DNA from: Gymnothorax reevesii
Lineage: Eukaryota; Chordata; Actinopteri; Anguilliformes; Muraenidae
Direction of reading: 5' to 3'
NCBI GenBank assembly: GCA_029721435.1
Contig: CM056576.1
Coordinates: forward strand, 70,759,876 to 70,823,875
Length of the DNA: 64,000 nucleotides
Part shown: positions 46,508-58,643 of the stretch, one piece after another
How the letters are laid out: every line of letters begins with the position of its first letter
Position numbering within the stretch: position 1 is the stretch's first letter
Made by a program: the position numbers and the translations under genes
The notes under the pieces: model-generated
What the model was told of the DNA's origin: nothing
Seen by the model: only the letters and a program-made list of their open reading frames with translations
The model's database searches: none

Positions 46508-47590
46508 TATTAGTGAGCCGGCTCATGAAAATAATACAAGTTTGATCAATGCAGGAAAGTGTCCTAACCCCATGATAAATTTCCATAGGGATTTTATTAA
46601 GACATCAGCAGATTAGCAGCTGTGACGTCATCACTTCACGTTCTCTATACATGAGTAATACGTCACGGCTGGGAAATGGGAAAGTGGGACGTCAGCATGT
46701 ATATCATTGCTGATGATGAAACTGAACAACAGAAACAGTCCCTCTGAAGTAGAAACATTGCATCGCAAATTTTGCAAAGCAAATGCAGATTTACGTCACC
46801 CAGTCACTGTTTTTACATTGCAAACTGCGATGCAATACCGGACATTTCGGACACTGCTACATATAATTGTAGCCATGGGGTTACATTATGATATTGCATT
46901 ATATCAGTATATCAGTATGTCAGTATAAGCAACACATTAATACAACAGTTTTTCTTGCAACATGTAGCCATTAAAGAATGAATCACATTACTGTTAGGTC
47001 TAGTGCACATAGATATTGGCCTATAGAATTAACTAATAAACACCCTTGACTACCGCTTACTGATGTTAGCTAACTAAACCTCTATTTATCCTCCTCAGAG
47101 ATGTGATACCTAGAAATTAGATTCATAAAGGCATTTTTGGCAGCGAAATTGCGGCGAGCATAGCTGGCTATTTTGTGTTTACAACATAATAGTTGTGTAA
47201 CTCATGCGAACAGATTTCATGTTTACTGTTGATGCTGACACATTCTGTCAATTTGCCAATCACTATTCTATTTACTTAGCAAAGGTCTAAGGGCCTTTAA
47301 GCATCATATTTTCAGCATTGTACCAAACATTTTCAAAGGCAAGGTTGAAGTTACTTGATAAGAAAGAAGTAGCTAGCTAGCTAGCAGGCGAAGGGCGAAA
47401 ATCGTAGTCAATGCTCCAAAAGTTCAGCACCTCGACAATCAATTTTCTTGGTCAGAGGAAGAAGGAGGGAGAGGAGTGGTTTTGCCTTTAATTAATATCA
47501 GACAATTTTGAAGAGTACAGTGAGTGTGTAAACTCGTGGTCTCATGATGATGGGGTCACCCTTTGACTGTTTAGTTTGCTTATAAGTGTA
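46508..47590. other. unassigned sequence
   Basis: No gene is recognised. The 73-codon frame at 46707-46928 matches nothing I know. Confidence 0.4.
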
Positions 47591-47699
47591 ATTCCCAAAT
47601 TCACCACCAGGATTTTGCCTTGCAAAAAGCCGACTGGAAACTGGCCACAGGGTCTTGTCTTGCTAATAGCCGACTGGAAATTAGCCACAAGGCTGCCTC

Positions 47700-48820
47700 G
47701 CGAATAGCCAGTTCCCTACTTTGGAAAAATGGATTGTGATGTGGCAGAAGGAGTGAAAAAGAAGTGATAATGACAATGAAGAAGATACATTTGTTGTAGG
47801 AATAAAGGCAAATTGTATCTTTAGGGATGCTCATGCAATGGGGAAATTTGTGAAAAAAGAGAGAAGTGAGGGCAGTAAAGGTGCCACAGGGAGGGTTAGT
47901 GATTGTGGATTGCCGCACAATGAAACAGCAGGATAAAGCATTTAAAGGTATTAAGGTATTTGTTCTAACAAGGGTAATCTGTTTCCACTGAGTAAAAAAC
48001 CAACCATCAAGCGCGTGATCAGTGGCGGTCCTCTTTCATTGAATCACAGATGCTTTTTTGCAGGTGGAGGGAGTGTGGGGCAAAGCAGTGGAAAAGCAAT
48101 AGGGAGGGAAAGGTGCTAGAAAATTGGTCTATGCTACTTGAATTAAACGATGAACTACCAGAATGTTCTTAACTTATATTAGTTATAAGGTGAGAACGTA
48201 TGAAATGGCTCTACTTAGTTGTTTTTGCTGTCAGGAGGAGCACAGGCACGTGGCAGCAGTCTGTAGAAGAGAGGTGCACAGGTGTAGATGGTGTGGGAAG
48301 GAGGGGTGCAGAGAGGATTACTGTAGGTTCGCTCATGCATGCTTCCACTTTGGGGGAAATCATGAGATCACTGCAAAGCGAAAGAATGAAAATGGAGAGA
48401 GAGGTGGAAAGGACCAGAGCATGGGGCAAAATTTCATATGCAGAAGTGGTAACCAAAAATGAAACGGTGGGGAAGGCAGGCCAGAGCTCAGTCACTGGGG
48501 AAGAAAGAAAAAGAAGATGGGGAAGATGAAATTAGGATGGGCAGAAGAAGTTTCTTGGCTTTTATTTCAATGGGTCTTAACTGCGCTAACAAGATAGAAA
48601 GTAAAATGGAGAGAATCAGAATGGTGGTGGATGCAGCAAGAGAGACTCTGGGTGTACTGGATGTTAAGGAGGAAGATATACGAAGAATTTTGGAGAGCGG
48701 ATTCAGTGGTTGTTAGATTCCAGAAAAGTAAATTGCAGAGGAATGAGAATGATTCAGAGAGGGTTTTTTTCAAAATATACGCTATGTTGCAAATGGTATT
48801 TGAGTAGAACACTCCCACAC
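47700..48820 (+). pseudogene. LINE ORF1 (gag-like, zinc-knuckle) remnant
   Basis: Coding pieces in shifting frames. About 47720-48170 holds a run including VIVDCRTMKQQDKAF. At 48190-48360 there are three Cys/His clusters (HVAAVCRREVHRCRWCGKE, then CFHFGGNH). At 48380-48720 the pieces end with MVVDAARETLGVLDVKEED. The order matches the ORF1 protein of non-L1 fish LINEs (I/Jockey-type; exact clade not certain). The related fragment at 55940 shares the CFSC/HSVAS-type knuckle and the YAEAV-type segment. Several frameshifts make it dead, and homology may continue beyond 51419. Confidence 0.6.
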
Positions 48821-48822
48821 AT

Positions 48823-51418
48823 TGGCCCTCATTTATCAAACTTACCTACATCAAAAAAATGAACGTGAGCGAACGGTCCGCAAAAATCTCACGCCAGTCC
48901 TGACCAGGTGTACGTAAATCTGAAAACAGTGAACAACCTGCAGGAACGAGTGCAGCTGTCAAAATGAGTAATAAACAATATGCAGCAATGCGGACGTCAT
49001 GCTGTTCTGGTTCTTATTAGTAAAACAAATAAATAGGCTAAATAAATGAAAGAATAAATAAATTAATAAAAGTAGGCTGTTTCCAAATATAAGTGTAATT
49101 AATTTTTCTACACAGATTTTATTTATTTATTTAATAAATGTTGTGTTCTGGGGTCCTGGCCTTTGGCTAGGACAGCATTTATGGTTTTAACAGTTTCATG
49201 TGCCAGGGTTTCATAGTTCATGTCACAGTTTTTAACAGTTTCTTGTTTCAGGATTTTACAATTTTTGCCAGGTCTGCCAAGCCACTCCACCGCTTGTCTG
49301 CGTTCCGCCCCATGCCTTCGTTGTTGCACATTTCAGAGCTCTGGTTGGCTTTGGTGTTTCCCTCTTCCTTCTGTGCTGTGCTGGATTTGGGGCTCTCTAA
49401 GCTTAATTGACAATTAACTGTTTTTAAGTTGCTAACATTTACTAACACTCACTGGGTGGTGTAATTCTTAGATAGGCACATTACTAATATTACTAATTTA
49501 GACAGGGAGTTTATTGTCATGATTCCTGCTTTACTATTTCAAGTCTTGCTGTGCTTTTCTGTTCTAGAAACATTCATGCTGCTTTCTAACTGCATACTTA
49601 ATTGGTACTTAAGCTGAGCACGCTCATTCTCTTAATGAGCAAGTCTTGTCATCCAATCTCTGTCCATGTCATGATCTTGCCACGCCTCTTGTTTCTGCTT
49701 CTCCAGGTGTTGCCCCTCATGTCTTGATTTCTTACCTTTATCTGGATGCGGTGGAAGTTGGCTGGCAGACAGTGTCTCAAGTTTTGTTCCAAGGTCATGG
49801 TCCCAAGCTCAAGCCTTTTGCTTTTCATAACCATAGTCTTTTTGTATATAGAGTTTTGTTTTCCAAGCCCAGTCTAGTTATTAATAGCCATAGTCTTGTT
49901 ATTTATTTTTGTTCTTGGATTTCTGCCTAGAGTTTCCAGTGGTTTTTTGTTCTTGGGGTTTTTGCTCTTTAGTTCTTTGCTCTGTGAAGCACTCCTTAGT
50001 TTGTCTTTTGCAACCCTTTGGGCCAAGTTTTTTGTTGGCCCTCGTGCCTGTTTAATTTTGTTTTAATAAATTCCCTTTCCCTTCCACCTTGCATCTGGTG
50101 TCTCTCTGATCTCGCATCACTAAATTTATTTAATACATAAATAAATTGCGCCTGCGTTGAGAAATTAATTACACTTATTTGGAAACAACCTGCTTGTCAG
50201 GCAAGAAGGCTGGCAAGTACAATCAATTTGATTAAGCGCAATGCGTGGCTTCACAGATGTGCAGTGTGATGGGTCAGATGCTCATCCAATCTGATATATA
50301 TCGGCTAACAAACGCTTTGACCGTGATCACATTTTGACAATGGCAGATCTTCTATTGCTAGAGGAATAAGCTTCTGTCCGAAGTGAGAGGAACTTTCGGC
50401 ACAGAGAAGATCTCCTCCAGGAAAGTGACGAGTGGCTGCTCGTTTTGTGTGGTACCCAATAAAATGTCATGGAGTAATACCACTAAAAGTACATGAAGAG
50501 TGATCTCTGCAGACTGTATTTTAACAGTTACCCTCATACAGCTCCGATCGAGGCAGTGGGGACTCATCCGCTCCTCGAACGGTGACAGCTGGAGGTTGGA
50601 GTCTTTTTGGCCTCCACTGGTCCGTGCGCTGTTGAGCCTAAGCGCCGCAACCCGGTTTTGGAGGCGATCTTAAAATCGGACCACCTTTTTTTACCTACAT
50701 GTAAAGCATTTGGATTGTCAATTATGTAGGCTTTATTACATGAAATATTATGGATCCATAAATTGAATTTATTAAGGCCGATGCTATTCGCACTTATACG
50801 TGTGGCCAATGCTAATTTTTTTTTCTTGGCCACACTTTTAAGTGCGCCAGTTGATCACCATTCCAGTGCCGCTTATAGAAAGTACCGCTTAAAATAAGAT
50901 TGGCCGAGAAATTTTTTTAACTTTGGACACACTTAAAATAAGTGTGGGCAATGGAGAAATGTGCATCTGGGCACACGTGCGAATAGTCGCATCGATTTAT
51001 TAATGAATGAAATCAAACGTCTGCTGCACTCCGGTTTTCCACCCCTACGGGGTTTACTGCAGCATCAATAGTTTCAAACTGCAGCCTTCTGGGCTCCCTT
51101 TATGCCACTTTTAAAACTTCCAAATAAAAATATTTTGTTTTTCTCCACCTCGGATGTGATAATTTATATTTCTTCCTCAGTGAAGTTCGTTCTTCTTTGC
51201 TGTCTTTCGAGAGTCCCTGTCCTGAAGTGGGCAGGACTATGCTTCCTGGAGCATGAATTTATAGGGGCGTGTCATGTAAATTATGATGGTTTCAGCCACC
51301 AGATTTATCAACGCCACGGCAGTTCTACACCGAAATCTGCGACGCACACACTTTTAGTAAATCAGACGTGACACCTGGCAAACGCCAGATCCTACGCAAG
51401 TTTGATAAATGAGGGCCA
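48823..51418. mobile_element. 2.6-kb inverted-repeat element holding an LTR
   Basis: It starts TGGCCCTCATTTATCAAACT and ends with the exact inverse (…aagtttgataaatgagggcca). A second, inner inverted pair lies at about 49076-49138 and 50125-50200 (tttccaaata[ta]agtgtaattaatt and inverse), with the LTR 49139-50119 between them. No transposase is seen; the frames at 50564-50833 and 51102-51371 match nothing. I see no clear target duplication. It appears inserted in the LINE remnant. Confidence 0.7.
49139..50119 (+). mobile_element. solo LTR in the inverted-repeat element
   Basis: Begins TGTTGTGTTCTGGGG and ends CTCGCATCA, with AATAAA near 50065 shortly before the end. Flanks ataaa and ctaaa are a 4-of-5 match for a 5-bp duplication. 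No internal coding region. It is a different family from the LTR at 37365. Confidence 0.6.
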
Positions 51419-51419
51419 G

Positions 51420-52060
51420 TAAGTGGTGATATACAACAATAAGTCATTTGTAAGCTGCCTGAAACTAAAAAAGAAAGATTTTTCTGCTCCAGCTCCATCA
51501 CAGACACTATTTTGCCATTGCAGTCTCGCTTATAAGATTATTGAACCCCGTGGGGTAATTTTTCCTCTGCCTTTGACCCATCCTATAGTTAGTTATAGTT
51601 AGCAGTGGGCAGCCATGGAGCAGCGCCCAGGGACCAACTCCAGTTCTAAAGCCAGTTCCTTGGTCAGGGGTACTGGTTGGAGCGTTCCTATGTTTCTTTG
51701 CCAATTAAGGGATGATCACGACAGATTGTTGCAACTCCTGCGAGGGGTTAGTCTAATAGGCTAAAGGGCAGTGGGCACTTTAATCCCTTGACCTTTTGGT
51801 GTTTGCCATTTATATTGGTATGATTGCCTGCTCGTTTGCTGTATCATTCTGAGTTTAGTTAACTGACGTGTTTAGTCCTTGATCATTTTGATTTGCAGTT
51901 ATAGACAACAGGACCAAGCTTGCTATCTGCTCTGGAAAGCAATTTTCATTCTCCAATTCTGGGGGGAGGATGTTTTTTGCATGAAACTATTGCTTTTATA
52001 TGCCTTATCAATGATATATTATTTCCCAGTTTCAAAACTTGCACGTTAATGAGTAATAGA
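51420..52060. other. unassigned sequence
   Basis: Possible continuation of the LINE remnant in the first 200 bases (readings include LKLKKKDFSAP). Nothing further is recognised. Confidence 0.35.
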
Positions 52061-52065
52061 CGTTT

Positions 52066-52500
52066 AAAATTTTGGCAGTTAAACAAGAAATGCTTTAAAA
52101 GGAAATGTCCCCACAAAACAGATACCCATATAGTTTTACTTCAAAACAACCACTATATCCACTTCAACATTGGAAAGTGTATCTGTACAATCCTTAGGAG
52201 ATGTGTGTTAACTGTTGACCTTGAGAATATAAATTTTACAGTTAAACAAGAAGTGCTTTTTAAAGGGAACTACCATAAAATAGGTATGCACAGAGTTGAA
52301 GTTAAAACCACTTCAACATTGGAATATGTATTTGTGTTATTCATTGGGGATGTCTTTAACTTTTGACCTTGATAATTAAAATTTTACAGTTAAACAAGAA
52401 GTGCTTTTAAAAAGCAATTCCATTGAACAGGCATGCATGCACTGAGTTTCAGTTCAAAACTCCAATATACTTCCAACCTGGTAATGCATTTCAAAGGAGA
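52066..52500. repeat. tandem repeat, three units of about 150-163 bp
   Basis: The phrase cagttaaacaagaaRtgctttt recurs at about 52075, 52238 and 52387, each followed by a related stretch. The 148-codon frame at 51920-52366 overlaps this array and is probably not a gene. Confidence 0.7.
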
Positions 52501-52684
52501 TGCAAATGCATATAAGTAACAAGTAGTGTATTAAGATCAAAAACTTTCATGTCCCCCCCCCCCAGATGTGGAGAATGACGATAAACGTTAGCGATGAACG
52601 TCCTACGGTCTATTAGTGTGTGCATCTATTTTGTCCTATATTTGGGTCCTCCCCTAGTTTCACAAAGCTCTTGTGCTTGTTGAG

Positions 52685-54412
52685 TATGGAGTTAAATTAC
52701 TGCCAAAACCTTGTATACAAACCGAACATGTTTTACAAATGCACCACGATTCGCAAATATAAAAATGATTCACGTGCAAACTAAGTGTGGTTTGCAAATA
52801 TGAAAACGATTTGCAAACAAATACAGTGTGATTTGCAAATATAAAAACGATTCACGTACAAACAAGGTGTGATTTGCAAATATAAAAACGATTTGCAAAC
52901 AAATACAGAGTGGTTTGCAAATACAAAACACCATTAACAAACGAATGTTTTCAGTTTTACAAATACAAAACGTACCGATTACAAGTATACGACGAGAACC
53001 ATTTCCTACAAGTACAAATCACTTTTGGCAGTTTTCTACCGCTGACATGGCGTAAAGGATTTTCTCACAAATGTCCTCACTGTTATTGTCCCTGTTAAAC
53101 AGCAGGTGGGGCTATGACTCAATATCCTAGATCTCTACACCGTGAAGTTGAACAGAATAGAGAACGGCCGCCAGCGACAACCGTGGACATGAGGATGATG
53201 GCTGAGGCTAAATAAAAACGCAGTGTCTACGTGTTCAAAATAACTCCGTGTCCGACAGTGGGATGGTGTCAATATAACTCCGTGTCCGACAGTCGATTAT
53301 TGTTTTTAATCTCTTGAAGTCTACTGAATCTTTTAGATAGCCTATTAAACGTGAATGTTTGATCAGATGGCTCAGTTCTTCAAGATGGGTACCCAATCAA
53401 TGTTTCTGTTTAAGCTCTGCTCAATAAAGTGTTCTGATTGATAGTGATATATTTTTATTTTCCATTTCGTTATAAATCTGGGCCCGTATTCACAAAGCAT
53501 CTTATCTTAGCGCTCGGAGTACTCCTAATTCGCGCTAAAACATTTTATGTAGGAGTACTCCTAGCGCTAAGATAAGATGCTTTGTGAATACGGGCCCAGA
53601 TTTATAACGAAATGGAAAATAAAAATATATCACTATCAATCAGAACACTTTATTGAGCAGAGCTTAAACAGAAACATTGATTGGGTACCCATCTTGAAGA
53701 ACTGAGCCATCTGATCAAACATTCACGTTTAATAGGCTATCTAAAAGATTCAGTAGACTTCAAGAGATTAAAAACAATAATCGACTGTCGGACACGGAGT
53801 TATATTGACACCATCCCACTGTCGGACACGGAGTTATTTCGAACACGTAGACACTGCGTTTTTATTTAGCCTCAGCCATCATCCTCATGTCCACGGTTGT
53901 CGCTGGCGGCCGTTCTCTATTCTGTTCAACTTCACGGTGTAGAGATCTAGCATATTGAGTCATAGCCCCACCTGCTGTTTAACAGGGACAATAACAGTGA
54001 GGACATTTGTGAGAAAATCCTTTACGCCATGTCAGCGGTAGAAAACTGCCAAAAGTGATTTGTACTTGTAGGAAATGGTTCTCGTCGTATACTTGTAATC
54101 GGTACGTTTTGTATTTGTAAAACTGAAAACATTTGTTTGTTAATGGTGTTTTGTATTTGCAAACCACTCTGTATTTGTTTGCAAATCGTTTTTATATTTG
54201 CAAATCACCTTGTTTGTACGTGAATCGTTTTTATATTTGCAAATCACACTGTATTTGTTTGCAAATCATTTTCATATTTGCAAACCACACTTTGTTTGCA
54301 CGTGAATCATTTTTATATTTGCAAATCACATTGTATTTGTCTGTGAATCGTGGTGCATTTGTAAAACATGTTCGGTTTGTATACAAGGTTTTGGCAGTAA
54401 TTTAACTCCATA
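52685..54412. repeat. 1.73-kb palindrome centred on a MITE
   Basis: Left arm 52685-53479 and right arm 53598-54412 are reverse complements with few differences. The frames 52910-53098 (+) and 53979-54167 (-) encode the same 62 residues except one. Outer ends tatggagttaaattac and gtaatttaactccata mark the limits. The arms contain the dispersed segment (tcgactgtcggacacggag) also found in the hAT interior near 20.77 kb. The arms also carry a run of about ten degenerate units of the type tttgcaaatataaaaacga (52750-52920 and its inverse). Confidence 0.9.
53480..53597. mobile_element. 118-bp hairpin MITE at the palindrome centre
   Basis: gggcccgtattcacaaagca … tgctttgtgaatacgggccc, with inner arms tcttatcttagcgct and inverse. 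This terminal sequence is a common teleost MITE type. It is continuous with the surrounding arms. Confidence 0.85.
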
Positions 54413-55590
54413 GTTGAGCTCATTCCTTCGCCCCGATTGTTCTATGAAGGTGCCCATTGGCTATAATTGGCTTATTCATGTATTGATTTCTTTTTTGTGT
54501 TTATCAGTCCTGTGTGTGCCAATCAGTATAACTGCTCTCCTTCCGTGCAAGAAATTTCTCCATGCATACGTATTGACCAGTGCCATTTTACTATTATGGC
54601 ATTATTTGCATCCTGAGTGGAGGAATTGATCTTAGGTCAATGGACCACATCGGAGTTAGCATGCAATGCCCTTGTTCCATTGCACATGATGTCATGCATT
54701 TTCGGCTGGGGGTATAGACTACGCTGTCTAAAAGCTAATGTCGGTCTCTTTATTTTAGCCACAATATGCTCTGTGCCTTCATTCTGCTCTGTATGTCCCA
54801 GATGTTTACTTTCCCTCTTTGTAAACAAGCACCACATACACACGCGCACACCTTGATCTCTACCTCTCAGTATCCTCCACAGATAAGACACAGTGTGTAC
54901 CCTAATGCTTCTCCATTAAACATAATACACTGTCTCAAGCAGAACACAAAACAACCCACTGTGATCTTGAACAGTTCACAAGGAAAACAAATGACCAATA
55001 ATAATTTTATACCCACAAGATAAACTCATGCTTTAAATATTTATAGATATGAAATTTTCATAAACAACATTGAAAATTTATGCAACAGATGCAAGTGAGC
55101 TTGAATGTCCTTTAAATTGCTGGCAATATTACAGCTTGTAGAGTTGTCACTGATTAGTGCATTCTTGCAAATTCTGGGTGATCAGCCTAACAGAAACCAA
55201 ATGTCTTGAATATATGGTTTAATCATTTGAGTGGAATATATCATCAAGACACAATGATGCTTTGGAGTGAATGGCTAACTATTATTAAAAGAGCTAAATA
55301 AATAAATGCAGCTACTTCCCCCTCCAGTCCAGAATATGCAGACATTGCTTTCAGTACCAGATGTGGCAAGGCACGTGATGCAGTTCAAATAAACGCCCAA
55401 GAGGTGGCATCATAGTTTTTCTGTCCCTATTTCAGTATTCCTGTTCCCTTTTTCAGCATGAGGCTTCATTTCAAACCAGCCCGATTCTCCTCATGGTTTT
55501 AGGAGTCAAGCAACTACACTGAACTGAAATATAAACTCACAAAGTGATTTTTTTCTAATTATTTTTTATCAATTGGGAAATATTTCAACA
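54413..55590. other. unassigned sequence
   Basis: No gene recognised; short frames only. Confidence 0.4.
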
Positions 55591-55679
55591 GGCTTGGCAG
55601 CAATCAGGCCTGGGTGTGGCGAGTGAAATTGAAGTAAAAAATGTGGTTAATCATGGTTAATTCTTGATTTAACAAGGGA

Positions 55680-55894
55680 GGGGAGCTGGGGAAATTACTA
55701 CTTTTACACATAAGGCCAGGTAGGTTTGGATAGCTTTTTTCCCTTAATAAACTCATCTAAAAACTGAATTTTGTATTTACTCAGGTTATCTTTGTTTATT
55801 ATAAAAATTTGCTTGATGATCTGAAACATTTAAGTGTGACAAATGTGCAAAAAAAAAAAAAATCAGGAAGGGGGCAATTACTTTTTCACAGCAC
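55680..55894. mobile_element. Tc1-like terminal repeat remnant
   Basis: Same terminal sequence as 7745-7972 (ggccaggtaggtttgga … gggggcaattactttttcac), same orientation. No transposase. Confidence 0.65.
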
Positions 55895-55939
55895 AATCAC
55901 AGCATAGATAATAGAGCTGCTATTCATGAGTGGAATATA

Positions 55940-56480
55940 ATGCCAATCCAAGAAGAATGTTATTTTGTAGATCCTGGAACAACACTTGCACGGCAAAATC
56001 AGATTGTGCATCACAAATATGGACAGTGTGGAGCAGGGGTGCACCCAAAATGCTTTAGCTGTGAAAACGCACATAGTGTGGCTTCAAGTGGATTTGAAGT
56101 TATATGGCAAGAGACTAACATCCAGAAAGTTGGGGTGGAGAAGCGAATAACATGCGCAGAAGCTGTCAAATTACTAGGGAACACAGTAGAAATGTCAAAC
56201 AAATGCTAGTTGAACCAGAGATACATAACAGCTTAATTGTTGTGGAAAAAAGAAACTTGGTCATTTTCAGTAGTGGGGTGATAAATGCAGCAAAAGACGT
56301 GAAATCCACATAGGACTGACATAAGAAGATAAGGCAGCCCAGGGTAATCAAGATGATCATGTTTTTTTCTTGTATTAATGGTGATTCTCCTTCGATGGAA
56401 TGCGAGAGGCTTACTGGCAAATGGTCAGAAGTTATAGCACTTACAGGTAGGACTGGCCACTTTGGAAAAACCAGATAGCA
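55940..56480 (+). pseudogene. LINE ORF1-ORF2 junction remnant
   Basis: ORF1 C-terminal knuckle: YGQCGAGVHPKCFSCENAHS, then VGVEKRITCAEAVKLL (55940-56209). After a break, about 56395-56440 reads like the start of an APE endonuclease (a WNARGLLANGQ-type segment across frames). The arrangement of ORF1 end followed by ORF2 start fits a non-L1 fish LINE. The rest of ORF2 is absent. Confidence 0.55.
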
Positions 56481-57060
56481 CACGGCATATAATGACAGCG
56501 ACGAGCAGAAAACAATTCACCCACTCGTTTGAGTCATTCATCCAAAGCCACACTCAGGAAAGAAATGAACCCACGCGGCCTAACTGTGGACCGAAGAACA
56601 GAATGTGGAGAAAAGTGGTGCGCGGCGTAACATTGGTTCCATTGCAGACCTTATCCTATGGGCAGAAATTTGTGCCATTAGAATTATTGCTATTTGAATT
56701 TGAATTGCTCAGTTTGAAACACCTTGTAATTCAGATTCATAATTTCTCTTCGAATTAAAAGATTGAAACTCAGATTCAAAATTGCACTGCCACACATTCG
56801 GGACACTGATGACAATTAGTACCACTCAAAAAGTAAATCGATTGCCGATACCGAACTCCTCTCTAAGTACTGTCATGGATGCCGCCATTAGATTGCCAAA
56901 CATGGGAATATTAATTGTTTACCTCATAGTTACTGGTTTTTTGACTTCTGGTATCTCTTGTATAACATTCCTTAACTGTAGCTGTTAGATTTTGTTAGCC
57001 AGCTAACTCATATTCGTAATGCTTAATATAGACGTAAGCGGTGCAGAAAACATGCCTGAA
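56481..57060. other. unassigned sequence
   Basis: Nothing recognised. Confidence 0.4.
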
Positions 57061-57139
57061 GCAGCAAAGTAAAATGCGACATTAACGCATCATGCAGATA
57101 TAGGACAGAGGCTTCTATATTCCAACACATTAAAGGTGA

Positions 57140-57352
57140 GGAGAGGAGCTCATTTGATTGGTGAAGATTTGATTCGGCTGTGTTATACCCAAACTGGCCT
57201 TCTTTGCTAATTGCGCTGGGAGGAAGGACGGAGGCGGGATAGAGGAGTACTTGCACCGGGCACGAAATTGCAACATACGCCTGGACACACCCCGTTGGCA
57301 CGGCGCACCCCCCATTCGCTGCGCCTGCGCTTGGTCTACGAATTTAGAGCCC
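57140..57352. repeat. dispersed repeat shared with the hAT interior
   Basis: Matches about 21165-21372 in the hAT element: gattcggctgtgttataccc, then ggacacaccccgttggc, then ctgcgcctgcgc, ending tagagccc. The two copies share no flanks beyond this. Confidence 0.75.
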
Positions 57353-57539
57353 ATTGTCTCAGTGAATACAGTACATAATTCATCAAGGTCTTCCTGCTTG
57401 ACTACATCAACCCAGCAGTGGACTGAAACTGCCTTGAGTTAGGTGAGACAGAATAACTGACTGTAAAGTTACTGCCAACCTAGCACATATAGTGATATAT
57501 GGTGCTGTGAACACTAGAATCAAACACCATCGATTACTG

Positions 57540-57759
57540 AGAAAAGAGTATGAATAATTCTGGACATGCCATATTTTGTAAGTCTGTCAAATAAAATACA
57601 AAAAAGTATTGTATTATTTGAAAAATCATGTTACTGTACTTCTTATGGCCTTATGTCAACTTACTGTGTCGTTTGAGAAAGAATAAATTTGATGTGTCAA
57701 AAAACTTCTTGAAAAAACCCAAAATTTGATAAGGGTAAGAATTATTTTGGGCACAACTG
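57540..57759. mobile_element. possible Tc1-like 3' end
   Basis: Ends aattattttgggcacaactg before TA (57760-57761), a terminus seen in fish Tc1 elements. Internal AT-rich text only, no transposase. Confidence 0.45.
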
Positions 57760-57761
57760 TA

Positions 57762-58475
57762 TATAAATATATTTATTCATTTATTTATTGTTGTCAATGA
57801 AGAGACGTTGTGCTAATATCCATTTTTGACTTATTTTATGCCGGTGAGCCGGCTGATCCATTGACCCTGGGGAGAATAATTTGAGCCGAACAAACCATTG
57901 TTTGTGGGCGACTTGGGTTAAGGTTAGGGACAAGGATAGGGACAGTTTGGTTCATTTGGAAAGTGTGAACACGGGTGTACCGTGTTGGAAGAGGAGGATT
58001 CGGGCACAATCCATCCTTACTCGTATCAAATGTGAAAGCAACCGTACTTGAGTACGGCAGATTACCATTATGTGTCACGGCTGTCATGTTTTAGACAATG
58101 CATTTGTTAGAACAAATCTCCATTCAAATAAAGAAATTCAATGCTAGCTCGAAGTGTAGGCGGACGAAATCAACAATAGGTACAACGCACAAAAATCCGG
58201 AGGTTTTTGGAATGATTTGTGAGTAGTTTCATTCGCGCGGTTATCACAGAACAATAGATCAGTGCCATGACAAATTAGGGAAAATGCCGCTGCAATAGCT
58301 ATATCAAAGTGCGGGACGCGGTGCAAAAGTCTCATCTGAAGATATGAGGCAGATAAATTTTCATGGTATGAGGCAGTGGATAGCATAATCAGCCAAATAC
58401 AGAATTCAGCGACGTTAATACCCCTTATAAAGGAGTATGTAGCCGCCGGTTTGAAAATTGTAATCGACTGCTGGT
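57762..58475. other. unassigned sequence
   Basis: Nothing recognised. Confidence 0.4.
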
Positions 58476-58477
58476 GA

Positions 58478-58643
58478 AGTGGCAGGCCAGAATATAACCC
58501 TGGCCAGAATATACCCGGGCATATTCCGGCCTAGGCCAAAATATACCTCCCCAGGCCAGATTATACCCTGGGGGGTATGTTCTGGCCTAGACCGGAATGT
58601 ACTCGGGTATATTCTGGCCAGGGGTATATTCCAGCCTGCTACA
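58478..58643. repeat. hairpin repeat of GGCCAGAATATACCC motifs
   Basis: Left arm ggccagaatataaccctgg and right arm ccaggggtatattccagcc are inverse, over about 40 bp each. Further copies of the motif in both orientations lie between them. It resembles a small MITE. It directly abuts the transposase fragment that follows. Confidence 0.75.

Noticed and set aside
52750..52920. CRISPR-like spacing of tttgcaaatataaaaacga units
   Set aside because: Units are degenerate, without unique spacers of fixed length, and lie in a eukaryotic palindrome.
52910..54405. 62-codon frames in both palindrome arms
   Set aside because: They are mirror images of one sequence; no domain, so the similarity reflects the inverted repeat and not gene conservation.
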